Assembly: GCA_050114795.1 (NCBI GenBank)
Contig: JASFRS010000112.1
Span: 1-7,947 of the forward strand
Source: JASFRS01 sp050114795
GTDB lineage: Bacteria > Pseudomonadota > Alphaproteobacteria > Sphingomonadales > CAKZYD01
Direction of reading: 5' to 3'
DNA: 7,947 bases
The number at the start of each line of letters is the position of its first letter. Positions within the stretch are counted from its first letter, which is position 1. A program made the translations under genes and the position numbers. Positions 1-6,703 of the stretch are shown here, piece by piece. Below the pieces are notes generated by a model. The model was not told the origin of the DNA, did not search any database, and worked only from the letters and a program-made list of their open reading frames with translations.

Positions 1-31
1 GAGCTGCCAGAACGAATTTTAGTTTATTCAT
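1..31 (-). CDS. N-terminus of the gene after ccmF (partial; probably ccmH)
   Basis: An ATG at 29-31 on the minus strand overlaps the ccmF stop codon in the translational-coupling arrangement ATGA. The frame is open to the window edge and gives MNKLKFVLAA, a short basic start followed by hydrophobic residues, as in a signal peptide or signal anchor. A GGAG ribosome binding site lies at 40-43, eight bases upstream, inside the ccmF 3' end. In the rhizobial cycHJKL order (ccmI-ccmE-ccmF-ccmH) and in Rhodobacter ccl1-ccl2, ccmF is followed by ccmH, the thioredoxin-like apocytochrome reductase that works with CcmF. CcmG is the main alternative. Ten codons cannot settle the identity, so no symbol is given. 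That a gene starts here is fairly secure; its name is inference from order. Confidence 0.6.
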   Translation of the reverse strand, partial: MNKLKFVLAA

Positions 32-2010
32 ACGGCCTGCTCCACGGGCTTTGTGTGCTTTAGTTTTTGCGCTACACCAACTCTTAAGCGACGATCCGTC
101 ATGGAGATGAAACCGCCAAGTGCCAAAACACCGGATCCTAGCCACAACCAGGGAGCAAGCGGATTATGGTACAGTCGTACAGTCCAACTTCCGTCCTCAT
201 GTTGGTCGCCGACGACCGTATAAATGTCGGCCAGCCATGTGGTATGAATAGCCGCTTCTGTAGTGGTCATTTGTTGGACTGGATAAAAACGCTTTTCCGG
301 AAATAAGCGCGTGATTTCTTTATCATCTTTTTTCAAAGTGAAGTCTGCACGCTCTGCCCCATAATTTGGTCCGGACACTTGCTTTACAGCATTGAAAGTG
401 AATTCATAGCCGGAGAAAGTGATGTTATCGCCTGGCCTAGCGGTTAAGACTTTTTCTTCTTTCCAAGCGCTCATGGAAACGATGCCCGCAAGGACGATGC
501 CAAGGCCGATATGCGCCGTCGTCATGCCAAAAGCAGAACGGGGCAGGCCTTTCAGTCGGCTCATGCTCGCGCTGAATGATGTGCGAAATAATTTAATGCG
601 GTCGGCGAATTCGACCAGAGTGCCAATAACAATCCATAAAGCCAGCCCCATACCGATGGGGGCTAAGCTTCCTTTGTCACTGATATAAGCCCAGACCACA
701 ATCATTAGGATAAGGCTAACAACGGCGGCGACCCAAAGGCGTTGAAGTGCGCCTAGAAGATGCCCGCGCTTCCAGCCAAGAACCGCTCCGATGGGTACTG
801 CGAGAAGCAAGGGCATCATCAATTTAGAAAATGTGGCATTGAAATAAGGCGCACCCACGGAAAATTTGCCCAAGCTCAGAGCTTCCGCCGCCAAGGGGAA
901 TAAGGTTCCCACAAATACGGTCGCAGTTGCTGCGGATAATATGATGTTGTTGAACAGCAACGCGCCTTCCCGGCTGATGGGGGCGAAAAGACCACCGCCA
1001 CGCATCTTTGGCGCACGTATTGCGTAAAGCGTCAAAGAGCCGCCGATAGCCACAGCGAGAAGGGCCAAAATGAAAATCCCGCGCTCAGGCGATGTCGCAA
1101 AGGCGTGGACTGAAGTCAACACGCCGGAGCGTACGAGAAATGTCCCGATCAGGCTGAGTGAAAAGGCCAGAATTGCCAGCAATATCGTCCAGTTTTTAAG
1201 CGTTTCGCGCTTTTCCACAACAATCGCTGTGTGAAGCAGCGCTGTGCCTGCAAGCCACGGCATGAAGGATGCATTTTCAACCGGATCCCAGAACCACCAG
1301 CCGCCCCAGCCCAATTCATAATAGGCCCACCAGCTTCCCAGTGCGATGCCGATGGTGAGAAAACACCAGGCGGCCAAAGTCCAGGGCCGAACCCAGCGCG
1401 CCCAAGCCGCATCAACGCGCCCTTCAATCAGGGCTGCGATGGCAAAGGCAAAGGCCATTGAGAAGCCTACATAGCCCAAATAGAGAAAAGGTGGATGAAA
1501 AGCGAGGCCGGGGTCTTGCAACAGTGGATTCAAATCCTGCCCATTTAAAGGAGCGGGGTCTAAGCGCGCAAAGGGGTTGGAGGTCAAAAGAATGAACAGC
1601 AAAAAGCCGATACCAATCATCGATTGAACGGATAGGACGCGGGCAAAAAGGCCACGGGGCAGGTTTTTGCCGGTGGCAGCCACACAGGCACCAAAGAGCG
1701 ATAAGATGAGAACCCAAAGCAGCATGGATCCTTCATGATTGCCCCAAACGCCAGTAACTTTGTACAGCATCGGCTTGGCGCTATGAGAATTCTGCGCCAC
1801 CACAGCTAAAGAAAAGTCTGATGTGATAAATCCATGCATCAGCGCCAAAAAGCTCGTCAAAATCAGCATGAACTGCAAAAGCGCTGCGGGTTTTGCCGTT
1901 GCCATCAAGGCAGTCACGCCCTTTTGCGCGCCATAAAGCGGCACAATGGCCTGCACAATCGCCACCATCAAAGCGAGGATGAGCGCAAAATGTCCAAATT
2001 CAGCAATCAT
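28..2010 (-). CDS. ccmF: Haem lyase subunit CcmF, cytochrome c maturation System I
   Basis: This 660-residue polytopic inner-membrane protein takes haem from holo-CcmE and, with CcmH/CcmI, ligates it to the CxxCH motif of apocytochrome c in the periplasm. The length is close to E. coli CcmF (647 aa). The tryptophan-rich WWD signature of haem-handling proteins is at residues 235-246 (WGGWWFWDPVEN). Histidines at 172 (HPPFLYLGY), 260, 302 and 500 correspond to the four conserved CcmF histidines, two periplasmic ones flanking WWD and two buried ones contacting haem b. Many hydrophobic helices run through residues 1-515, then a soluble segment of about 100 residues (516-616), then a last helix near 619-636. 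The ATG at 2010 has AAGG six bases upstream. The stop overlaps the next gene by four bases, indicating an operon. No ccmE lies directly upstream, where it often sits; a divergent redoxin gene is there instead. Intact, with no missing key residue seen. Confidence 0.97.
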   Translation of the reverse strand: MIAEFGHFALILALMVAIVQAIVPLYGAQKGVTALMATAKPAALLQFMLILTSFLALMHGFITSDFSLAVVAQNSHSAKPMLYKVTGVWGNHEGSMLLWVLILSLFGACVAATGKNLPRGLFARVLSVQSMIGIGFLLFILLTSNPFARLDPAPLNGQDLNPLLQDPGLAFHPPFLYLGYVGFSMAFAFAIAALIEGRVDAAWARWVRPWTLAAWCFLTIGIALGSWWAYYELGWGGWWFWDPVENASFMPWLAGTALLHTAIVVEKRETLKNWTILLAILAFSLSLIGTFLVRSGVLTSVHAFATSPERGIFILALLAVAIGGSLTLYAIRAPKMRGGGLFAPISREGALLFNNIILSAATATVFVGTLFPLAAEALSLGKFSVGAPYFNATFSKLMMPLLLAVPIGAVLGWKRGHLLGALQRLWVAAVVSLILMIVVWAYISDKGSLAPIGMGLALWIVIGTLVEFADRIKLFRTSFSASMSRLKGLPRSAFGMTTAHIGLGIVLAGIVSMSAWKEEKVLTARPGDNITFSGYEFTFNAVKQVSGPNYGAERADFTLKKDDKEITRLFPEKRFYPVQQMTTTEAAIHTTWLADIYTVVGDQHEDGSWTVRLYHNPLAPWLWLGSGVLALGGFISMTDRRLRVGVAQKLKHTKPVEQAV

Positions 2011-2044
2011 GATAAGCCTTATTCACCCTTGTTCTTCACCTAAA

Positions 2045-2073
2045 GCGTATCGTTATACGCATGGCCCCATGCG
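2045..2073. repeat. Two overlapping perfect inverted repeats in the ccmF leader region
   Basis: GCGTAT-CGTT-ATACGC (2045-2060) has perfect 6-base arms. CGCATGG-CC-CCATGCG (2058-2073) has perfect 7-base arms. They share the three bases 2058-2060, so as RNA the two hairpins would compete for these bases. They lie 35-63 bases upstream of the ccmF start and about 155 bases upstream of the divergent redoxin start, so an effect on ccmF is more plausible. There is no run of T after either hairpin on either strand, so a simple terminator is unlikely. They could be a DNA operator, an RNA leader structure or chance. The repeats are seen directly; a regulatory role is inference. Confidence 0.45.
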
Positions 2074-2174
2074 GCTGATCACGCCGGTTTGGTTTACAAC
2101 AGGGCCAGAGTTTAGGGAACTTAATTCTGTTTCCAGCGGATGCTGTTTATTGTCGCTCTTGTGTTTCCACATCC

Positions 2175-2204
2175 TTTAGTCTTAAACAAACATGTATCTA
2201 AAAT
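2175..2204 (+). promoter_or_regulatory. Weak candidate promoter for the redoxin gene
   Basis: TAAAAT at 2199-2204 matches five of six bases of the sigma-70 -10 consensus. It lies in an AT-rich stretch 24 bases before the start codon at 2229. The best -35 at 18-base spacing is TTTAGT (2175-2180), matching only three of six. The transcript would have a leader of roughly 18 bases, just enough for the AAAGG ribosome binding site at 2217-2221. Position and the -10 are reasonable; the -35 is poor. Confidence 0.25.
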
Positions 2205-2228
2205 ATAGGAATTAAGAAAGGCGCTGTC

Positions 2229-2753
2229 GTGCAAAATTTTCCCCAGGCTCCTGAATTAAATGTGAGCACATGGTTGAACAGCGATAACCCCATCACACTG
2301 GAAAGCCTACGTGGTAAGGTCGTATTGATAGAATGTTTTCAAATGCTTTGCCCGGGCTGTGTATCCCATGGACTGCCGCAAGCCCATAGAGTGCACCAAG
2401 TTTTTAACCGTGAACAGGTTATGGTTCTCGGCTTGCACACGGTTTTTGAGCATCATGATGCACAGGGGACAGAAGCGGCGTTAAAGGCGTTTCTTCACGA
2501 ATATCGGATTCCATTTCCCGTTGGCATTGATATGCCGGGCACAAACGGGCCAACTCCGCAGACTATGACCACATACCGTTTGCGTGGGACACCTTCGATT
2601 CTCTTAATCGACCGTCAGGGCCGGTTGCGCAAAAACCATTTTGGCCAGGTTGACGATATGGTCTTGGGAGCTGAAGTTATGGCCTTGGTTGGCGAAGCTG
2701 CAATCATGCCCAATGTAGAAGATAAAACGGCAGGCGTCTGCCCCGCTCCTTAA
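2229..2753 (+). CDS. Cytoplasmic redoxin-domain (thioredoxin-fold) protein
   Basis: This 174-residue protein has the AhpC/TSA-redoxin or TlpA-like thioredoxin fold. A beta strand (VVLIECF, 31-37) leads into the active-site motif CPGC at 41-44, and the cis-proline loop is GTPSILLID at 120-128. Further cysteines are C36 and C171, the latter four residues from the C-terminus. There is no signal peptide or membrane helix, so it should act in the cytoplasm, unlike the periplasmic CcmG/TlpA proteins with which it shares a fold. It probably does thiol-disulfide exchange or peroxide reduction; the substrate is unknown. The GTG start at 2229 is chosen because AAAGG (2217-2221) lies seven bases upstream and the protein begins at the usual N-terminal PQAPEL-type segment. 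It is divergent from ccmF and converges on the receptor gene with five bases between stops. Family assignment is firm, specific function is not. Confidence 0.85.
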   Translation: MQNFPQAPELNVSTWLNSDNPITLESLRGKVVLIECFQMLCPGCVSHGLPQAHRVHQVFNREQVMVLGLHTVFEHHDAQGTEAALKAFLHEYRIPFPVGIDMPGTNGPTPQTMTTYRLRGTPSILLIDRQGRLRKNHFGQVDDMVLGAEVMALVGEAAIMPNVEDKTAGVCPAP

Positions 2754-2758
2754 ACCCT

Positions 2759-4864
2759 TTAGAAGGTGCCTTTCAAAGTTAAAAAGAAGCGCTGTCCATA
2801 GTGAAACTCGCGAGCGACAGCGCTTGTTTGACTGCCGCTTGCGACACCATTTTCATATACACGGCGAATCCGGCCCCTGTCTTGATTCAAGAGATCACGT
2901 ACCTCGAAACGAGCTATTAAACCCTTAAGAATTATCGTTTCTGCAAATACATCAAGGAAATGTTCCTTACCGTTGGTTTCAATCGTTTCATTAATATCTT
3001 GAAATGTTTGTCTGCCATGACTGTGAAGTTTAATGCCGTAGGATGCCCCAAGTGAGCGAAGGTCATGGCGGTACTCCAAATCCAATTCATAATTTCTACG
3101 ATTGTTGAAACGTGTTGTCCCACCGGTAAAAGGGTTTTGGGCTTTGCTATCTTGAATTGTAACCTTCGTTTCTATCAACGCATTTTCAAGACCAATAAAG
3201 CCCAGCCTTAAGTTGCCATCCGCAGAATATCGATAAAGTCGCGCAGCACCCACATTTCCGACGCCTGAGACACCTGGGCTTGTTTCAATGCGTTGAATCA
3301 GGTCCTGGAAATCATCATATCGAAAGCCCAATTTGATGGATCCTTGGTCATTGGGCAGGCGATATTCATAGCTGGTTTCAAATTGCCACCGCTTTTCTGG
3401 TGATAGTTCCGTATTTGAACCAATGACTTCATCATCGTTGCTCACGGCGGAGGCAAAATCGGCAAAATCCAGTTGGCTGACTAAGCGACGAACAGACACT
3501 TGGAGTTGCTGCCTGTCAGATATGTCATAACGAATATCTGTGCTTGGCTTAATAAAGAAAAAGTCTCGACTTAGGTCAAGCACCGCCCCGGTTTGCGTGA
3601 TTTCGGAATATTCCGTCGTGATTTTTGTTTCGATATTCCACTTTGGTGATAATGCCCAGCTATGAATGGCAAAGCTTTCATTCCGTGTTTCTTCAATTCG
3701 GATATTGGCGCCAGGGATATCTGACTGGACCAGGGCATCATCGACGCGCTCAAATAGCTCAAGGCCGGAATCTAGCCCATTAAAAGTCAGCTCCGAGCCA
3801 AATTCCAAAGAATGTGTTTCATTGGGGGTCCAGGTCAGCGAAGCGCGCCCGATTTTTTCGTCTGCATCTTCGGTTGTAATGAACTGGAAATCATCTTCAG
3901 TTTCTGGTCCTTGGATGTCGAAATCCTCAGCTTGGAACACGCGACGGTCTGAGGTGGAATAAAGGCCTATCAATTTAAGTTTGAAAGTTTCTCCCAATTG
4001 CTTTTCATAATCACCGGAAAACTCGATTTGAGAGGGGCGGCGCGTATCAGAAAACGTCCGCAAAGATGTGCCGCCAAGAACAAGTGATCCATCTGTATCG
4101 GGGAAGAAGAAGGTGCCGGGTTGTACGCCTTCAAATTTGCGGCGTTCCCATTTCCCATTCAGCCGGAACACGTCGCCATTGTCAAAATTATACCCGAGAT
4201 TAGCGGTAACGCTGTATCTGTGAAAATCTGTATCTTCGACTTCATTTAATTGGCGGAGCAAATTTCCATCTGCATCCAGCTCTCGATCAATTTGCTTGCC
4301 ATCATTGGAATTGACAAAGCGTTCTGCTGCCAAGAAATAATCCAGCTTTCCATATTGCCCGCCATAGCTGATTTTTGCCCCAATTGCAGCCGCACCGCCT
4401 CTTGTTGTGCGGAACTGGGTTTCATAGGAACCAGCGTTTTTAGAACTGCCTTCGCGTAATACGATATTGATGATGGCTGCTTGGCTGGAGACTTTAATGT
4501 CAGGATTACCGCCGCGGATAAGCTCAATACGCTCAATCTGTTCAATGGTGATGCGTTCCAGCGCGTCATTACCATCGTTGGATTTGCCTGATATCCGTTT
4601 GCCATCAATTAGGATGCGATCATCATTATTAGAAAAACCCCGGGCATTTGAGTTGCCGCCACTGCTTGCAATTTGCGCGCCGCCTGGGATGCGTTGGATG
4701 ATATCCAATGCTGTGACTGCATTCGGGTAACTGGCTATGAACTCCATGCCGTAGCTAATCGTGGAGCCAACCGTGCTTTCGCTGGGCGCGTTATCACTTA
4801 AAGCCGCCGGTGTTAGGCCAATAAAAACGGCCCCAGATAGAAGCCAGCTTAAGGAACAACGCAT
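2759..4864 (-). CDS. TonB-dependent outer-membrane receptor
   Basis: This 701-residue outer-membrane receptor would import a bound ligand using TonB-ExbBD energy. Residues 1-23 (MRCSLSWLLSGAVFIGLTPA then ALS) form a signal peptide. The plug domain spans about 45-137 and shows TALDIIQRIPGG, the ARGF turn, RILIDGKRISGK, and IERIELIRGGNP with IINIVL. The rest reads as alternating beta-barrel strands and ends in FFLTLKGTF, with the terminal phenylalanine typical of BAM-inserted barrels. The length is normal for the family. The frame is open back to a TTG at 4927, but that codon has no ribosome binding site and would put 21 polar residues before the signal peptide. The ATG at 4864, with purine-rich AGAAAG upstream, is therefore preferred. 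I see no clear TonB box between the signal peptide and the plug. No transporter or siderophore gene is adjacent, so the ligand cannot be inferred. Confidence 0.9.
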   Translation of the reverse strand: MRCSLSWLLSGAVFIGLTPAALSDNAPSESTVGSTISYGMEFIASYPNAVTALDIIQRIPGGAQIASSGGNSNARGFSNNDDRILIDGKRISGKSNDGNDALERITIEQIERIELIRGGNPDIKVSSQAAIINIVLREGSSKNAGSYETQFRTTRGGAAAIGAKISYGGQYGKLDYFLAAERFVNSNDGKQIDRELDADGNLLRQLNEVEDTDFHRYSVTANLGYNFDNGDVFRLNGKWERRKFEGVQPGTFFFPDTDGSLVLGGTSLRTFSDTRRPSQIEFSGDYEKQLGETFKLKLIGLYSTSDRRVFQAEDFDIQGPETEDDFQFITTEDADEKIGRASLTWTPNETHSLEFGSELTFNGLDSGLELFERVDDALVQSDIPGANIRIEETRNESFAIHSWALSPKWNIETKITTEYSEITQTGAVLDLSRDFFFIKPSTDIRYDISDRQQLQVSVRRLVSQLDFADFASAVSNDDEVIGSNTELSPEKRWQFETSYEYRLPNDQGSIKLGFRYDDFQDLIQRIETSPGVSGVGNVGAARLYRYSADGNLRLGFIGLENALIETKVTIQDSKAQNPFTGGTTRFNNRRNYELDLEYRHDLRSLGASYGIKLHSHGRQTFQDINETIETNGKEHFLDVFAETIILKGLIARFEVRDLLNQDRGRIRRVYENGVASGSQTSAVAREFHYGQRFFLTLKGTF

Positions 4865-4980
4865 GATTTTCTTTCTGTATATACACCCTAGGCTTTTTCC
4901 TATGGACTGTGTCGCTTTAGTTGGCAAGGGGGGTATGCGTTGAAATGTGCGTCGTTGGAGGCGGGATGATATTTTTGCAA

Positions 4981-5517
4981 TTAAAGGTCTTTGCCCATTT
5001 TAATGAGGGGGACAGGAACGCGGCCACGGGTCTCTATATATTGCTCTATAGCCTCGTAACCGCAGGCACGGTACAGCGGTTCGCCTGCTAACGTTGCCAT
5101 CATTTCTGCGCGTTTAAAGCCCGCTTTTCTGGCGGCATCTTCACAAAGCTTTATGATGAGTTTACCAACGCCACGCCGCGCAAAATCAGGATGGGTGTAC
5201 ATTGCTCGAATTTTTGCAGCGTCTTTATGAGGGGCTAGCCGGTCAGGGCTACGTCCTGGTGCATTGTCGCCTCCATATAATGTGGCCCTATAAGACCACC
5301 CTCCACAACCGGCAATTCGTCCTTCGCTTTCTATAACGAAGTAACTTTTATCTTTGATAAGTTGCGTGTCGATCCCCATAAAAAACCAACTGGCCTCTAT
5401 TTGTTCGGGCGTTAAAAAGGCGCTTTGTAATTGCTCAATGGAAGCCTTCATAACCACCTCCAGGGCGGTGCAATCTCTCAATGTCGCCAGCCGGTGCGTG
5501 AGCCTTGTATCTGCCAT
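4981..5517 (-). CDS. GNAT-family N-acetyltransferase
   Basis: This 178-residue cytoplasmic protein should transfer an acetyl group from acetyl-CoA to an amine of an unknown substrate. Beta strands at about 59-74 (YFVIESEGRIAGCGGWS) precede motif A, in which RAMYTHPDFARRGVGK (104-119) holds the R-R-G-V-G-K pyrophosphate-binding loop, followed by the helix LIIKLCEDAARKAG. Motif B contains GEPLYRACGYE (145-155), with Tyr149 in the position often acting as general acid. The frame extends to a GTG at 5583, but the ATG at 5517 gives the usual GNAT length and begins the conserved region. The extra 22 residues look unlike GNAT sequence, and a -10-like TATAAG lies between the two starts. The upstream SD-like GGCGAG is weak. 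It stands 116 bases upstream of the receptor on the same strand, so co-transcription is possible but not shown. Confidence 0.88.
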   Translation of the reverse strand: MADTRLTHRLATLRDCTALEVVMKASIEQLQSAFLTPEQIEASWFFMGIDTQLIKDKSYFVIESEGRIAGCGGWSYRATLYGGDNAPGRSPDRLAPHKDAAKIRAMYTHPDFARRGVGKLIIKLCEDAARKAGFKRAEMMATLAGEPLYRACGYEAIEQYIETRGRVPVPLIKMGKDL

Positions 5518-5539
5518 AGAATTCTCGCCTAATCTTTTG

Positions 5540-5571
5540 CTTATAGTGGCGTTAAAAAAAACACGAGGCAA
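5540..5571 (-). promoter_or_regulatory. Candidate promoter for the GNAT gene
   Basis: On the minus strand TATAAG (5545-5540) matches five of six -10 bases and lies 22 bases before the ATG at 5517. TTGCCT (5571-5566) resembles a -35 but is 20 bases away, longer than the ideal 17, with a run of eight T between. The -10 position supports the 5517 start over the GTG at 5583, because transcription from here would exclude the latter. Confidence 0.3.
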
Positions 5572-5586
5572 GAGGACGCTCACTGC

Positions 5587-5616
5587 TTGCCATAGTTGCT
5601 ATGGGGCTGGTACAGC
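5587..5616 (+). promoter_or_regulatory. Candidate cysK promoter
   Basis: TTGCCA at 5587-5592 matches four of six -35 bases. A poor -10, TACAGC, follows at 18-base spacing (5611-5616). The -35 mirrors TTGCCT of the divergent GNAT gene: GGCAAG (5567-5572) and CTTGCC (5586-5591) form an inverted repeat with 13 bases between. The weak -10 could suggest that an activator is needed, but this is speculation. Confidence 0.25.
5590..5604. promoter_or_regulatory. Perfect inverted repeat, candidate operator before cysK
   Basis: CCATAG-TTG-CTATGG has perfect 6-base arms around three bases. It overlaps the end of the -35-like TTGCCA of cysK and sits 48 bases before the start codon. It is also about 45 bases upstream of the GNAT -10, so one bound regulator could affect both genes. 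I do not recognise it as the site of a named regulator. It is not followed by a T run, so it is not a terminator. Confidence 0.4.
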
Positions 5617-5636
5617 TTGGCTAGAACAGGAATAAT

Positions 5637-5643
5637 AAGGAGG
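5637..5643 (+). promoter_or_regulatory. Consensus ribosome binding site of cysK
   Basis: AAGGAGG is a full anti-16S match with eight bases to the ATG at 5652. It is the strongest ribosome binding site in the window and fixes the cysK start. It suggests high translation. Confidence 0.85.
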
Positions 5644-5651
5644 GTAATATC

Positions 5652-6572
5652 ATGCGTGCCAACTCAATGCTGGAGACTATAGGTAATACACCTCATGTCA
5701 GAATGAATCGCCTCTTTGGTGATGATCATGAAGTCTGGATTAAGCAGGAACGTGTTAATCCCGGTGGCTCGATCAAAGATCGCATTGCCCTTTCCATGAT
5801 TGAAGATGCTGAGCAATCCGGGGCGTTGAAACCGGGCGGTGTGATTATTGAGCCGACGTCAGGTAACACGGGCATTGGCTTAGCTTTGGTGGCGGCTGTA
5901 AAAGGCTATCGGTTAATTCTCGTCATGCCGGAAAGCATGTCGATTGAACGACGCCGCTTGATGTTGGCTTATGGCTCTGAATTTGTTCTTACACCTAAAG
6001 AAAAGGGCATGAAAGGTGCCATTGAACGCGCGCATGAACTGGTTGCGGAAACCGATAATTCGTGGATGCCACAGCAATTTGAAAACCCCGCGAATGTCGA
6101 GGTGCATCGCCGCACCACTGCAAAAGAAATTATTGCCGATTTCCCGGAAGGTTTAGATTATATCATTACCGGTGTGGGTACAGGTGGCCACATCTCCGGT
6201 TGTGCGGAAATCTGCAAAAAGTCATGGCCGAATCTGAAAGTTTTTGCTGTTGAGCCAACATTATCTCCGGTGCTTTCAGGTGGAGATCCGGGGCCGCACC
6301 CAATCCAGGGTATTGGTGCAGGCTTCATTCCCGGTGTCATGAATGTAAGCCTTATGGATGATGTTGTTCAGGTGTCTCCGGAGGAAGCGAAAGACATGGC
6401 ACGGCGTGCAGCGCGTGAAGAGGGAATGCTGGTTGGTATTTCTTCAGGGGCGACTTTGGCAGCAATCGCGCAAAAATTGCCTGATATGCCAAAAGGCTCG
6501 CGTATTCTTGGCTTCTGCTATGACACGGGTGAGCGCTATCTGTCCGTGCCAGATTTTCTGCCGGCTGAATAA
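5652..6572 (+). CDS. cysK: Cysteine synthase A (O-acetylserine sulfhydrylase)
   Basis: This PLP enzyme (306 aa, about usual length) makes L-cysteine from O-acetylserine and sulfide in the cytoplasm, the last step of sulfur assimilation. The PLP Schiff-base lysine is Lys42 in NPGGSIKDR (36-44). TSGNTG at 69-74 is the substrate-carboxylate and asparagine loop. VGTGGH at 175-180 binds the PLP phosphate. GISSGA at 262-267 contains the serine that contacts the PLP ring nitrogen. DTGERYLS closes the C-terminus at 291-298. The family's usual IGNTPLVR reads IGNTPHVR here, which I believe is a lineage variant outside the catalytic residues. PESMSIERRR (93-102) is the CysK-type segment. All catalytic motifs are intact. 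It is transcribed alone: divergent from the GNAT gene upstream and separated by 131 bases from the kinase downstream. CysM or cystathionine beta-synthase type enzymes are less likely because there is no C-terminal CBS region and the motifs are CysK-like. Confidence 0.95.
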   Translation: MRANSMLETIGNTPHVRMNRLFGDDHEVWIKQERVNPGGSIKDRIALSMIEDAEQSGALKPGGVIIEPTSGNTGIGLALVAAVKGYRLILVMPESMSIERRRLMLAYGSEFVLTPKEKGMKGAIERAHELVAETDNSWMPQQFENPANVEVHRRTTAKEIIADFPEGLDYIITGVGTGGHISGCAEICKKSWPNLKVFAVEPTLSPVLSGGDPGPHPIQGIGAGFIPGVMNVSLMDDVVQVSPEEAKDMARRAAREEGMLVGISSGATLAAIAQKLPDMPKGSRILGFCYDTGERYLSVPDFLPAE

Positions 6573-6703
6573 ACCAACCTAGATGGATTAATTTTAGATT
6601 TTGTTAACCACTTTTCCTTAATCTTTGCAGATATTTAAACTGCGGATTGGGGGCAGGCGGTTTAGACAAACGACGCCCTCTATGCGCTTACACGGACAAT
6701 TCT
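6573..6703 (+). other. AT-rich intergenic region between cysK and the kinase
   Basis: The first half is AT-rich and contains four TTAA tetramers starting at 6588, 6604, 6618 and 6635. One of them is part of GTTAACC, which resembles a CtrA half-site. No pair has the N7 spacing of a full TTAA-N7-TTAA CtrA box. I found no convincing rho-independent terminator after cysK and no clear sigma-70 promoter for the kinase. The second half is GC-richer and has no strong ribosome binding site before the ATG at 6704. Confidence 0.35.

Noticed and set aside
1149..1717. Overlapping frames of 76-97 codons within ccmF
   Set aside because: All lie inside the conserved ccmF frame and read as low-information translations of its sequence.
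2757..2778. Imperfect hairpin across the convergent stops of the redoxin and receptor genes, possible bidirectional terminator
   Set aside because: The stem has one mismatch, one G-U pair and only two loop bases, and neither strand has a proper T run after it.
4246..4608. 120-codon frame on the minus strand inside the receptor gene
   Set aside because: It is an alternative frame of the receptor coding sequence, with no recognisable domain and no independent start signals.
4865..4927. N-terminal extension of the receptor from a TTG at 4927
   Set aside because: No ribosome binding site precedes the TTG, and the added 21 residues would sit in front of a proper signal peptide. The ATG at 4864 explains the protein better.
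5554..5561. Run of eight A (T on the minus strand) as a terminator tail
   Set aside because: No stable GC-rich stem precedes it, and it lies between divergent starts where no transcript should end.
5518..5583. N-terminal extension of the GNAT protein from a GTG at 5583
   Set aside because: The added 22 residues do not look like GNAT sequence, a -10-like TATAAG lies between the two starts, and the ATG at 5517 gives the usual length.
6588..6621. Full CtrA box upstream of the kinase
   Set aside because: The TTAA pairs are 12 and 10 bases apart, not the required seven.
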